A stretch of DNA of 64,000 nucleotides from Amphirosellinia nigrospora. Taxonomy: Eukaryota > Ascomycota > Sordariomycetes > Xylariales > Xylariaceae. The notes beneath the pieces were generated by a model, which was not told where the DNA came from, searched no databases, and was given only the letters and a program-made list of their open reading frames with translations. Where the stretch lies: NCBI GenBank assembly GCA_004123355.1, contig SCHM01000004.1, positions 2,636,316 through 2,700,315 on the forward strand, written 5' to 3'. Position 1 is the stretch's first letter, and every line of letters starts with the position of its first letter. Below are positions 12,220 through 24,562 of this stretch, piece after piece. The position numbers were made by a program, and so were the translations under genes.

Positions 12220-13050
12220 AATCAGTACGACCTTGGTTTGATTTATCTGTGTCTTTTCTCTTCCATGGTTTAATTAACGGTGCAGTGCACGTGTGTGTGT
12301 GGTAGTAACTGATACATAACCACATAACCACATAACTACATTAGGTAAAGGAACATCGGCAGGTAGACATCGGCGCCTCGTAGCCTCTCGTCTTGCAGCA
12401 ACACTGATGTAACACGATGCGATGGACGACGAACAAGCATCCCCTTCAATCTTTCAGGGGAAGGTGGAGACTCTCGTTCCGCTCTTATATGACGAGAGGA
12501 CGAGAGGACGAGAGTGGCATACCACGACCTGTCCCACGACCTCCAGGGCTGTACCACGACTCTACGTGCAGTCTGATATGCTAGATACGGTAGGTCCTAT
12601 CTATGATCTACATATTAAAATAAACCGACAGCTGCGGCCCTGAGAGCGGACGACGAATGACATCTTCCCTCGAAGCAACATCAGACTGCAATGCAAGCCT
12701 TGGACTGGCTGGCACGTATAACAGAACAGTGTTACCCTACCTACTACCAGGTACCTAAGGTAGCCTGCAGGCTTGCTTGGCCTGTCTATTATTACACTTG
12801 GGTACATTACAAGTTTACAGTTTGCGGTTTACACGATAATCAAACAAGGGTCACAGAGACGCCACCGTATCAAATACTTAGGGTTAGGGGGTTACGGACG
12901 TATTGATCGCTGTTTTACTTTTGGTTGATGCTTGATGCCATCGATGATTGTTGTGGGGCTATCCTGTACTACTTACATATATCCATACCACAACCACAAC
13001 GTCTTCGCGCTGTCATTGTCATATATTAGCGTCGACAACCCTTTTCCTTA

Positions 13051-15180
13051 CCTAATTACCAGAGGGAAAAGCAAATATACATAATTTGTACTACGTCTCT
13101 TGGCGCCCGCTTTCACATATGCATGACATCCATCCTGACGGTATTTTAGATTATTCATCCAAACCAATGCAGTTAGGAGTTAGGTATTCAATCGTCGTAT
13201 CAATCTACGTGTAAGTAGTACCTCTGGCTGGTACAGTAGTTGTATGTCTACTTGGAGGTGCCAGGTTCGGCCTTGGCCTTGGCCTTACGTAGTATACTTG
13301 CAGGCAGTTTAAATTCTCCGTCGCGATATATCTCTAGTGTAAGACATGGATGTCATGTCATATCTTATGGTCATTCGATCTACTACCGGTAATAACACAT
13401 CTCCACTATCCGATTTCAAAGTCGGGGTGACATATCGGGCCGTCAAAAGTCGCGGATGATTTGATCTCGCCATGTCTGGATCGACTGGATAAAGCAAGCC
13501 TACCGGACCCCGATGGAAGTTTTCTGGAACAACAGAGATCAACGATCCCTGCGCAAGGGTATGCAGCACCTTTTGCTTTTTCGCTGCAGCATCACAATCC
13601 TGGTTCGCTATCCCTAGCGGTACCTCCAGACACACCCCGAGGAACCGTCCGCGCAGGGATCGGCCCTCCATTCCTCATCATCATGAAATCAATTCCAGGG
13701 TTGGAAGGGTGCGTTAAGCCTGTTTCGTAGATCACTATACGAGTGATCGCCATCATACTCTCAACAACAGCCCCGGCTTATCGAAAAAAGTTCCAAATGC
13801 CATTTTATCTGGTTCAGGGTAGGAGGAGTCACTCCCTGATAATACCGTCGCAGTATGGCTGCACGCTAATATAGTACGGTTAGACGTTGGCAATGTCTGC
13901 ATATATGTATGTTCCAGAACACGCGCCGTCGACCACACCTGTCCGTTCGTCAATCAATCAGAATCGAGCGAGAGAACCTAGTCCAGCCTCGTCGAAACTG
14001 TCAACCCTGTTGAAGAAATGTTCTAGATAATTGATGCCGGCAGCCCAAAGGCAGGTGGCCTGCATTCTTGGCCTCAAGCTGGCATGCAGCATGCATCCTA
14101 ATTACCGGTGCGCGTACGATCCTCCACCTCTTCCTCGTCTCCTTCAACTCGCTCACGCATCTCGCAGCATCAGGCGTCCGATAGCGGCCCACGCGAGCGT
14201 CATCATCACCTTCAACTTGTTCTTTCGAGCATGGCGTTATCCCTGATTGACCTATCTGCGTCAGAAGTCGAGTCGGCACATTCCGTTATTCTGGATGATT
14301 GGGCTTATTTATTTCCCTACGTTCCCCATGCGCTGGGTGCATGCAATGTAGGTCGTCCAGGGTAAGTTCACGCGAAGGGGGTTGATACACTGGAATAAGT
14401 GCGCATAAAAGATATCCAAGGCTTATTTACAACCCCCTACAGCATTCTATCTATTGAGTATGCGGTGTAAAAGTACGGCACGGCTTCATCATCAGACGAC
14501 CCGAGATGATAAATCTAAGTAGTTACAGCGCCAGACCCCGAGATAGCTAGATGCTGGGTCGACGTAAAGATGCAATGTGTTAATTATATGGCAAATGTCA
14601 CCGTGATATTGCACGTGTAGCCAAGCCTATCTATAGGCTGCAGACTCGATCTCTCGATTGTTGTCGTTATTATTTACTATTATTAATAATAACATTACGC
14701 CCATCGTGACGTGAAAATTCTCGTCCGTACTATCCGTCTCCGTCGTCTTTACCGTGATGGCACCCACCCATACCATATATGTACTCTACATTTCATTCAT
14801 TTGATCCTAGGCAAGGGATCCGGCCGCAGCATGTATGACCGCCTCAATCTTATATTTTACTTGTTTTTTCCCTTTTTCCCTCCTGTCCTTAACAAATACC
14901 TCAGAGACATTATTCGTATAGATAGTGATGACTAAAAGCTTTGAGTAACCATTTGTCCCACTTGTCTCACACATTTCCATCTGGTTTGGGTCATGTTCCA
15001 AAAGTCATCACCCTCCAATACCCCAGTTCGGCAACATCACTCGACAATCAGAAAAATGGAACAGGGGTGTTGCGTGTGACCGACACTAGACCAGGATCCG
15101 CCGGATTCAGAAGGTTTCTAGAAACCTTCCATGCAGCAAGCCACACGAACCAGTTAATCATCAATTTCCAGCTAATTTTT
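13051..15180. other. Gene-poor region, nothing recognised
   Basis: ORFs of up to about 120 codons occur on both strands, but their number is what chance would give and none has a recognisable motif or a consistent exon structure. Confidence 0.5.
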
Positions 15181-15263
15181 TTTTTCTCTCGACGACCCCT
15201 GCCGACCCTTTTTTCTCCAGATGTGCCCATGGTGAATTTCAATTCTCGTAAGTCCTAGCGCGT
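15181..15263 (+). other. Isolated exon-like signal (acceptor, ATG, donor)
   Basis: A long pyrimidine tract ending in TTTTTTCTCCAG is followed by two ATGs (ATGTGCCC and ATGGTGAATTTC) and then by CTCGTAAGTCC, a strong 5' splice site. It looks like an acceptor followed by a small first coding exon (MVNFNS...). No continuing exon can be found downstream, so this may be a chance match or the start of a gene I cannot resolve. Confidence 0.2.
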
Positions 15264-18200
15264 CCTTTATTTTTTCCCTTCTTTACTTTATCGACGGGTA
15301 ACGGGTGTTTTACCCTTTTGGGACTTTGACATCATTTTCCCACGACACGCTTTTCCTATTGTGGTAATGGGTTACGCGCTTAAGTCTGGCATGTGAACAC
15401 AACAAAAAAAATAAAAGCACCGAACAGCATAGCCGTAGCGTAGCCGCTATTTCGATCCACATAGTGTAGAACCTGGCAGTCGACTGCCAGAACGGGGAAG
15501 ACGAGAAAAAAAAGCCAAGGCGGGACGACGGCTTTGTTGAGGCTCCAACATTTCATCTACCTACCTACCCAATTATCTCTAGCCCGCAGCCTCGTTGCGC
15601 TGGATATTATCTGAAAAAGGCGCCTCTTTCTTTCTTTTTTCTTTCCTTCGTCCGGGGGTTTCTCCGTTGGCCTGCGGCGCAGATACGAGTGAGTAAGTGG
15701 AAACTCTCAGGCAATCCAAACGCTAGCAAGGGAGGAGAGCGGAGCGAGAGAGATTACACGTATAGTATGAAACATCTTGTGCCTCTCGAAAACTGTGCTT
15801 GGGTCGGACGGACGAACAGTTTCATCGAGGACCAGCTATCAAGAGCAGCATAAAGTTCATTTAAGCAAAGAAGAACAGCTATTGGGCAGGTAGCCTAGTG
15901 AAACAACAGAATTTTCGTCTGCTTTGTCCCAACCGGCCAGTTTTCGGCGGGGTTTGAAGTCACCGGTCTGACATGTATCGCGTTGCACATAATATCACGT
16001 ATCCATTTTCATAAGGCAAGGGATCCCAATCTTTACCACGACGTCAGCCAGCCCATAGGTTGGACCGAGACACCGGATACGCTCCGCGGGCGGGAGATGG
16101 CTTCGCTTGTTTCGATGTATAGCTGAGTAGGGGTCTTTTTCGCTATAGCCAGACTGTCGAAGAGTCAGCCGCTTTCGTTATACCACACCATATATTGCGC
16201 TCGCACACTGAGACATATTACTACACTTATGGCTCAAGTACCTTTGTAAGTGGCATTTCGCGGAGAGTACGGGGAAACCCGTCGACCTATGACCTACAGT
16301 AGTGCCCGTCACACGAGCGAGCCGAGAGGCCGACATTAGAGACTAAGTAGGTAGGTAAGTGTAGTACAGATGAAACACACGTATGTGACAGTCTCATACC
16401 TTGGTAGGCGGTCCAGCAAATATGCTGTAACGACACTACACTAAACCGTATATGGGATATCAGATTCTAGGTTGACAGATGTTGATCTCCCGCGGCAGCG
16501 TTAAATGAATACTACGTGCCTAGTCCGGCGTAGTGTACGTATCTACAGCATGTATCTATTTACCCAGCCACCTATACTACCCACCGCGGAGCGCGGACCA
16601 GAAGTGACCCTGACCCTTGCATGCGGCAGAAGTTGCTTGCTGACGCCCCGAAGCCAGTATCTACCCACAGCTGTCTGGGCGGCAAGATCTTCGACCAAAC
16701 CAACAATGTGCCTAGTACTGTTGTATACTGCTCATCTAGGTAGATCTAAACATGTGTAATCCTACCAAGATTCGGGCCGCAGGCGCACAGGACACGTTCT
16801 GTCGGCACACATTGGTCGTTCGGTGTGGAGACGTCGTCTGTGTCCGCGCCTCGGTGAGGAGGATCTTTAGGTAAATAGGCGAAAATGGCAATGGAAAAAA
16901 AGCTTGTGTGTGTCCGTACACTCGTACAAACATTGAAGTCGCGCCGAGATAGATAATCTAGGGCAAATTACCTACATAAACGTGCCCACTTCTGTGAGAT
17001 GGCCATATAAGCGACGTAGTCATACAACTAGCTATTCTTCAAACAATATAGGCAACAGTTCCGACCGAACGAGTTATCGACTGTCTTAAGATATACAAAT
17101 TTCTTCATTTCACCTATTACCCACCGCTCTTCCACGTTTCACTTGGGACATAACATACTTACGCGCCATCACATCTAACCCCAGTGTGTAAGGATGTCGT
17201 TTCTTATTTGAACAGTGCGTAGGTCTAGCAAACAATACAAAGCGAAAGAAATACGTAGATACCACATCGTATGCAAGCTGCTTACAATTCGATTACCCAA
17301 GGGAACGAATAACAAGGGAACCATGGAGGGGGAACGTAGGAATGTATTTATCTACCCCAGCTTACTTATCTAGAGGTCAGCGGTACGGTATTGATCTATT
17401 CCCGAGGTATCTATCTATCTAGCTCGATATAGAATACCATACATGTACACAGAACTTGTATTCCTCGTAGTGTAGATGTCATACAACTCTCTAAATGGAA
17501 GACCAACCTCGAGTGACTCAAGTCGTCATAGTGTGGCAACTTAGTACGCATCTTGTTTCCCCAGACGGGTATACGAAACAATACACCACATTCCCTCAAA
17601 TCCCGAGAAGACATCGTCGGCCACCGAAAGACTACCTTGCTACTGGAGAGACGTCAGCAACCTGGGCTATTGAGGAGACACCCGTGTGGTTATATTAGCT
17701 CGGAAAGTGCTCACTGTTGCAACACAGAAATTCTGCCCAGTTGTCTGCATATTTAGGTAGATCGGAGCTTATGCCTTTGTCATCTCCTCGGTTTTGATCG
17801 ACAAAGACAGTTGCCTGCTTGGCTTCAAGGTATAAGGCGATAGAAGGCCAGGCTCAGATGAGAAGAGAGCAGTGTAGGTCAGAGTAGGATAAAGCAGCTC
17901 CGCACGTTATACTTACCTGTCAGCTAAAAAAAATTAAAAATAAAAAAAATAAAAAACCCCAAATTTAACAATAATAAAAATTTTAAAACCAAAATACTGA
18001 TTGTAGTTACTTCTTTGTGCCCAGCATCCCCGTGCCTGCCAAATTATAGGCCATCTTTAAAGCATTCTACTGAAACATCCTACTTGACGATTGCCTTTAC
18101 CTTTGGGTAAAAACATGAAAAGAAAAAGAAATCACCACCGGACTAACCACTAACGCAAACAGAACTACGACGAAATTGGTATTGGTACTATGTACCATGA

Positions 18201-20585
18201 AGTTTCAACTTACAGTACCTAGCCATATGACACGAACGTGCCCCCGTCGTCCTTCATGATCGACCGTAAGCAAATAGAAAGCCGCCAGATCGCCACAAGC
18301 GTTCGCGAGCTCCGCAGTTGAGAGTCTCCCATGACCAAGAAGAAAAAAAATAAGTGCCGAGATTTCTGGCCAATTAGGTAAGGCTTACCTCGGTTCGTTC
18401 GTTCGTTTTTTCTTGTTCAGTGCTAAGGTCGCAGGAGGTTAGACGGTTGTTCGTGGTGTGGATCTAGCGTGAAATGTAGCCATATAAAACTCTTGAGAAT
18501 ACCCCAGGTTTACTAGGGGGGGGGGGAGCTCGGGAACAATAATATTTGAGTCTTTACCTATACATTATTTCTAGCTTATCGTGACTATAATTCACCTGGA
18601 ACCCAAACCCTGGTCGTGATTTCTTCGGGGGTGTGGCCCGGAGTCAGGCTAGGTCACCGATAAATTAATATTAGATCAAAATGCCAGGGCTAGGGCTCGA
18701 CATCATTGATGCCGAGACTTTCTGACAGATTTGCGGGCTCGAACCTCTAATTATAAAGTGGCACTATAACACCACCATCTTAAGGACGCCAGCCACTCCC
18801 ATAATTTCTGGTGCCTGATACAAGCCAGCCGTCATGTTTATTATCTTGGGAGTCTATACCGCTCTTGACACGGTGTCGTGGGATACTGTAGAATGAAACA
18901 TGATAGGCTGGTCGTTTATTATAAGACAACCTTCATCAATATGATAGATAAGGAAAGGTATATTCTGAGTATAGCGTCGGCGGGTATACATGTCTTGGGT
19001 CGAGGGCTTACTCATACCGCTCTTGCTATTCAGCTCATGTAAAACGAACTACTGTACCCTTCTTATGCAAGTATGTATGCAATAGCAACCGTAGTAGTAT
19101 CTTCCACCCTATAACTTGATGAAAACAAAAGTTCAGCTCTACGGCAGATCTTTGGTGAACCATTGCTTCAGCACAAGTACGGCACTTATAGCTAAATATG
19201 AACGAGGTTTCTTAGCCATATGGCTAGGCCCCAAATACTCAAGAGAGTTTAGCATCTACATTACTTCATGGCCGATGTGTAAAACTGACATAGAATCCAC
19301 GCCAGCACAAGACCCAAAACGTCGAGAGCTCTACCCTGAAAGTATAAAAGTAGGGTGTGATAGGTTACCGATACACTTCAAAAATACCGGCACATCCGAC
19401 ATGCACGTTTGCTTCGCCTTAGTCATCAGCTCAAGAACAACGGTAGTATCGAATACAACCACAATCAAATGCAAGAACGTCGCAAACCATAATTCTGAAA
19501 AGACCGGTTTTTGTCACAAGGATGTCTAATTACAATAATCTTCTAAATCGCCCCGGGGTGTGTGGCGATGCTATTCCACGGCTCCTTTGGGACGAACGGC
19601 GTGTATGTATATCGCCAGAGATAGGAGACCAACCCACGGCATAAGCGATTTCAGACCCTTTGCATGACAAGAAGTATCATAATGTATCTGCATACCAAGA
19701 TCCTGACAGGAGAGTGTGAAAAACATAGCCCCATTCAAACAGGCAGGAAATCTGTAGATTCTATGTCTGAACAGCCCGTCCTCTCCCTATTATTCCCCAT
19801 GTCGCCCAACTGTCTCGGTGTACTATCAGAGATCAGGTGAATACCTACCGATAAGCTGAAAGCCGAAGTCTCGTATCCATATCGACTCACGCAGAGTGTT
19901 TAAATCCTATGACTATGATATATATGATATGTAGGTATAAGTCTCAGGCACGTGCAACGTTAACCTATCCATTAGAGCAGCCTCACAAATCATATCGAAC
20001 AACCCACAGCCTGAATCTAGCATTCACTGCACGAATGAACCCGAGAGTGCGAGCCGTGACTCGGACGTCGCGCCACAGACCTTGTGTCGTATGGTGTAGT
20101 ACCATTGACAAGGCTGGCCAATACACTTCTGCCTACCAAGCACAACCTGCCGATAATGTCATATATCATGCATACCGCCTCTGTGCGCACCCGCGCAATA
20201 ACTGACTTCAATTACCACGCCTCCAGTCCAGTAAGAGGCGACCACGAGGCCGTTTGACACAAACATGCGTGAAATGACATCTTGGGGTATCACAAAGACT
20301 GCAGCTTTCAGAAATCGACCGAGTGATTGGTATCGCTTCACATAATCATTTAAGCTGTAGGCCTTGGCCAATGGTAGGAGATGAGTGCAGAGAGGGGTTA
20401 GAAGGGCGCGCCCCTTCAGAAACGGGCAGAGATATGTGAGGTTGAGTAGCTCTGTAAGGTTATATAAAGTAATAGTAAAACACTCCGGTCTTCCAGACAT
20501 TTCATTTACTCCGTTGGGCAGTTGTGTATCAGTCTGATACTTAGGACCTTCGTGACAACATTGATAATAGGTAGTATCAGGGAAC
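15264..20585. other. Gene desert, 5.3 kb
   Basis: No gene, tRNA or repeat family is recognised. The longest frame starting with ATG (19116-19529, 137 codons, plus strand) has no recognisable features. There is an A-rich low-complexity patch near 17925-17990 and a run of about ten G at 18519-18528. TAGGTAGGTA-like tetranucleotide tracts recur, as in many Sordariomycete intergenic regions. Confidence 0.5.
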
Positions 20586-22520
20586 ATGGCCGAAATATCC
20601 CGTTCAGAGCTGCGAAACCTCAAATTTCCATCTGCAGCTGAGATCACTGACGTTAAGCACCTGTCTTCCTATAACTGGATCGGCACTGAGTCGCCCACAA
20701 TCATCGTGCCTGGTAGCCCGGCGTTATGGGCTGCGCCTAGTCGCCCTACGCAGGTCAACAAAGACTCCGGTCTAATATACATCAACCAGAACGCAGCTCG
20801 TCATCCCGACAGTCCCCTAGAGCCACTATTTCTCGCGTTATACGCGACGCAACCTTCTTTTGACATTCTGTCGACGGATGTTGTCACCGATCGGAATAAT
20901 CTCCGCAAGCTGCTTTCCTTTGTAGAATCTGGTCATGAAGGAGATGCTCTCAAACCTTTTACTATTGAAATTGAGATTTACAAGAATACTGCCTGTTCGG
21001 CCGCGTTGAGGAATCAAATCAGGAAAGTATTCCGCCTGGGGAGTTTAGGGGCTTCGGCCACGAGTTCGAGAAGGTGTACACTCGAAACCAAATCGATGGG
21101 AGTACTGGACATCATCGCATAGTCTCATACCGCTTCGGTGGCATGAAATTCATAGTCCGCCATGAAACGGATGGATACGTTGGCGGGAGCTTCAAGTCAA
21201 ACCCACTTGACATCAAGGAGAACCAGGCTGACGAACTTTCTGGCGCTCTGGAATCATTATCCTTGACGCCCAATCCAAAGTTGACTGACATGCATAGCGT
21301 CGGGTCTAGACTGGTCGTTCGACGACAGGGCCAGGTCGTACCCCTCGACCGTACGCTAGAAATTAAGACACGCGCGGCCCATAGACGCCTTAGCATCCAA
21401 GAGGTTGCACCACAGATATGGATATCTCAGACCCCTAAACTTGTCCGTGCGTATCATCGAGGCGGCATGTTCCAGGAACCACAAGTCGAAGATGTAACAT
21501 CAGATATTCGGAGATGGCAGGCGGATCAACAAGTACAGTTGAGACGACTAGCGGCATTGATTCATAAAATTATCGACACCGCTAAGGGCTGTGGCAACAG
21601 GGTGACCGTGCGCTATGTTCACGATGGTGACAAATTGATCATCTCACCGCTTGGCGGAAAGTCAATGTTACCAGAGCATCTCTACCTCAAATGGGAGGCG
21701 AAGCCCGCTCTGCGCAACACTGTGCTGGAGACGCCGGCCATCACTACGCAGGTGAGAAGCCCGAGTTCTGGTGACTGACTCACGTTCCCTACCGGTGCTA
21801 AGGTATTCCCAGGCGCAGCAAGTGGATCAACACAAACCGGGATTGAGTATCCGGGTTGGCGAGACCACATACGAAGGCATTGACTTCAAGGCCATGCCGT
21901 ATTTCAAGACATATCTGGAGGCGCAGCTTCGCTCTGGCCATGACTCGCAAAGCACTCTCACGCACCCGGCCATTCCGTTCTTTGATGAGGTGGTCCGCGG
22001 ACTGCCCAAGGGGCCCAGAGAGTTCTTTCGCCTCATGCCAACGCGACTATCCGCTTATCGTGAGCTATGCAACACACTCAAATTTCTCAGCGTCAACGTC
22101 CTCGAAGGCCGGACTCTCCGCCATCTAATGGACGATTTCCGGAGCGGGAAACCCGATTATGAACCCGACGGGTGGGGGTTGGTTAATACTGACAAAAGCC
22201 AGGCTAGAGATTCGGCCTTCAGGCTGCTCTATATGTTCCTCTCGGATGGTCTGGTCTCGGATGTTCGAGATAAGGCCATGGCGTACAACGCCACGCTCTT
22301 CGTCATTTCGCACCAGGGCATATTCCGCTACCGAGCGAGGAAGATGGTCCGTTGGGTGTTTGACGAACGCTTTGAGGTGACTGATAAGCAGCGGACGAGC
22401 CTGGACAAGTGGCCGCTCAAGACTTCATCAGGGGGAGGGTCATCAGAAGACGACCAAACAACAGAGCGTGAGGATTATGGGTATGATGATGACTCGGATT
22501 ATTTTGATTACTCGGACTAG
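20586..22520 (+). CDS. Conserved fungal protein, often auto-labelled geranylgeranyl pyrophosphate synthetase
   Basis: Exon 1 (20586-21751) and exon 2 (21813-22520) encode roughly 625 residues. Recognisable blocks are HLSSYNWIGTESPTIIVPGS, YINQNAARHPDSPLEPLF, TDVVTDRNNLRKLLSFVE, EFRGFGHEFEKVYTRNQI, GSTGHHRIVSYRFGG and KFIVRHETDGYVGGS, followed in exon 2 by MPYFKTYLEAQLRSGH and an acidic C-terminus (YGYDDDSDYFDYSD). From memory, this family is widespread in Pezizomycotina and is frequently annotated as geranylgeranyl pyrophosphate synthetase. The two DDxxD motifs and the length of true prenyl synthases are absent, so that name is not supported by the sequence. The conserved RNxRKLLSF and RHETDGY blocks suggest a nucleic-acid- or nucleotide-handling protein, but no function is established. 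One base appears missing at 20992-20993 (a CC run) between KNTA and LFGRVEE. Confidence 0.85.
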
Positions 22521-23202
22521 ACATCTGTACTTCCGTCGTGTTGTTTGGTGATGATTGACTTAGCTGGGCAGGCCCTGAGTATGGTGTTTTACACAACAGG
22601 GCATAGTGTGTTGTTGCTTGGGCAGCTTGGGCCTAGCTAAACACAGGACAGCCCACCCCCGCAATCACGAGCATGACTAGGCCTTCTTAGGTAGCATCGA
22701 TAGTATCGATAGGCAGGTACGAAATAGTATACTAGGTGCTATGTAGGTAACCCGAATGCTGACCCCTCATGCCTGTGACGACAGATAATCAGGGGTGGTG
22801 AGATAGAGGTGGGGTTGACTTTCGTCATGTACCTCGGCCATTGCTGGTCGACGCTCACATATGCACGTACCTGTGATGCGGAAAGTCCAAACCTAAGCTT
22901 TTTGGCTTGTGACTGCAGGTAGGGGCTGGTTACCTACCTGCCTCTCCTCTCGGCGGTTTTATTTCAAGATTCCAGAGTCTTCAACAAACATCATGAACTG
23001 ATTGGTGATACAATAACCCCCTCCTTTCCGCCCTGTGACCTGTTCTTAAGTTGCACACCTACTCTCAACTTTGACTGCGACTACGCTCGAATAGCTTATT
23101 CTCACTTTCTGCTCATTTAAACATAATCACAAGCTAGAGCAGTAGCTCGAGCACCTAAGACTTTAGAGGGCAAAGACAATACACACACGAGTAAACCTCA
23201 CA
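22521..23202. other. Intergenic between two plus-strand genes
   Basis: No gene is seen. A small inverted repeat built on ATCGAT (about 22694-22716) and a CT-rich leader before 23203 are the only visible structures. Confidence 0.5.
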
Positions 23203-23850
23203 ATGGCGGCCCCAGCTTCAAAGACGATCGGTGACTTGAACGGGAAATGGGTCCTGGTACGTTCACCCTTCCATCATGAATTCATACGAGCTAACCCGAC
23301 CATAGAACAAAACCCTCTCGGACCCAACAGACCCTGCCCTCACCCTACAAGGAATAGGCTGGCTGCTCCGAAAAGGCATAAGCGCAGCGACCATAACCAT
23401 CGCCGTGTCGCAATCCATTGATGACGGCGGGGTGCCGCACATCGACATCGAGCAGTCGGCATCAGGCCTATCGTCGACGCACGAGGCGCGCGTCCTAGAC
23501 TGGACGGCGCGCGAGCACAAGGACTGGCTCTTCGGCCGGGTGGACGGGCAGTCGAAGTTCATCAGCGCCGCCGATCTCGCCGCTCTCGTGGCTGGGCAGG
23601 CGAAGGCAGAGAAGTGGGTGGACTCGGACTTCATTGCGGAAGACTGGATTGAGGACGCCGAGGCAGAAGGGAAGGGACCCAAGGGGAGACGCATGTCATC
23701 AGCCATGTTAAGGCTGATGCGGGTTGGTTCGCCACCCAGATTTGGGGGTTCCAGAATATCGGCGGTGAGCGACGACATGTCCGGAACGTAGTCGTTGCGA
23801 AGGGCGACAAGTTTGAGAACTTCAAGATGATTTATGATTTTATTGAGTAG
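23203..23850 (+). CDS. Small calycin/lipocalin-like fungal protein
   Basis: Exon 1 encodes MAAPASKTIGDLNGKWVL and ends at GTACGT (intron about 23257-23305). Exon 2 continues NKTLSDPTDPAL, LQGIGWLLRKGIS, IDDGGVPHIDIEQSASG, RVLDWTAREHKDWLFG and, after a one-base break at the G run 23683-23686, THVISHVKADAGWFATQIWG and KFENFKMIYDFIE. The total is close to 200 residues. The opening GDLNGKWVLNKTLSD resembles the start of lipocalin/fatty-acid-binding-type barrels, and the fungal family is usually left as hypothetical or lipocalin-like. A cytosolic ligand-binding role is therefore only a guess. There is no signal peptide or membrane segment. Confidence 0.75.
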
Positions 23851-24164
23851 ATAGGGGTTATCTGGGATGAGCAATACTGGTGAAAGAGAAGGGAACAGAG
23901 GAGATGGTTCAAACATCTGTGTAAGGATCGATGTGTATAGGGTCTGCAACATTAGACGTGTAGAGACAAAAGGTCGAACTAGACGGTATATACAATAGGC
24001 ATCAAATGCCTAGATTTCGAAGAAGAGTATACTACTGAGACTAGGAAGTGATGCGGTTTGTTGGATGTTCTCTCTTCTCCATCAGACACTCGTTATAAGG
24101 TCTGAGATCTATGTAGCTATCGAACGTAGCCCACCAAGCATCCTTTCATTTCTGAATAGTGTTG
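23851..24164. other. Convergent intergenic region
   Basis: This short gap lies between the ends of a plus-strand gene and the minus-strand small gene. No coding signal is visible, and it should contain the two 3' ends. Confidence 0.5.
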
Positions 24165-24504
24165 TTATTCCAACGTGTTCGCGCTCGTATCATTGCGTCG
24201 TCCATCAGTTTCATCAGCGGGAATGTTGAAAATCCAGCCGACAAAATAACCTGTGACGCCGAACTAGCCAAACACCACCGATCCGTCCGGCCCTTTCTAT
24301 GAGTAAAGCAACTGCCATGGTCCCCCGCAAAACGCCGTTGTGGTTGAATACAAAATCATCGAGTGCCTCCTTGGTATGACCCAAGCCGCCGAGATGGTGA
24401 GTTAGCCCTCAGTAAATCCGCAGATTTTCCCGTTCAGGTTGCGTCCAAAAAGATAGGCAGGCAGTTTATAACCCCCCATTCACTGATTGTCGCAGGGATG
24501 CCAT
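24165..24504 (-). CDS. Unidentified small protein, probable gene
   Basis: On the minus strand, about 110 residues of coding-like sequence can be followed from ATG at 24504 (MASLRQSVNGG) through YKLPAYLFGRNLNGKICGF, THHLGGLGHTKEALDDFVF, NHNGVLRGTMAVALL and GVTGYFVGWIFNIPADETD to a TAA at 24165. The segments lie in neighbouring frames and are joined only if single-base slips are allowed near 24473, 24395 and 24265, the same error type seen in the surrounding genes. The middle (GTMAVALL, FGVTGYFVGWIF) is hydrophobic and could span a membrane. It starts only about 58 nt after the stop of the CBS-domain gene, on the same strand. I do not recognise the family. It could instead be a 3' UTR that happens to look coding. 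Confidence 0.4.
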
Positions 24505-24562
24505 GAACGCATGAACGGCAACTTCCGAGGCGTCGATCTTTCACCGGTGGGCGGCAGGCCCC

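Larger units (their letters stand above)
10793..13050. other. Gene-poor region with short tandem repeats
   Basis: No gene is recognised. The region is unusually rich in short imperfect tandem repeats: GTGTATG units at 11405-11437, AAT units at 11473-11493, GA units near 11565-11580, CCCAGCG units at 12005-12043, GGTTT units at 12176-12200, CATAACCA units near 12313-12340 and GACGAGAG units at 12491-12515. Several ORFs of 60-120 codons exist on both strands but have repeat-derived or random composition. Confidence 0.6.

Noticed and set aside
12879-12890. TTAGGGTTAGGGG, telomere-like
   Set aside because: Only two units lie inside ordinary intergenic DNA flanked by genes, so it is a chance match and not an interstitial telomere array.
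19116-19529. 137-codon frame on the plus strand in the gene desert
   Set aside because: No recognisable family or signal peptide, within chance expectation.
20159-20647. 162-codon minus-strand frame overlapping the start of the 20586 gene
   Set aside because: It overlaps the promoter and first codons of a well-supported plus-strand gene and has no family features.
24258-24290. A second candidate TAG-to-TGG editing site in the small unidentified gene (TTTGGCTAGTTCGGC)
   Set aside because: The flanking coding segments are in two different frames, so a base slip explains the stop better, and no hairpin surrounds it.
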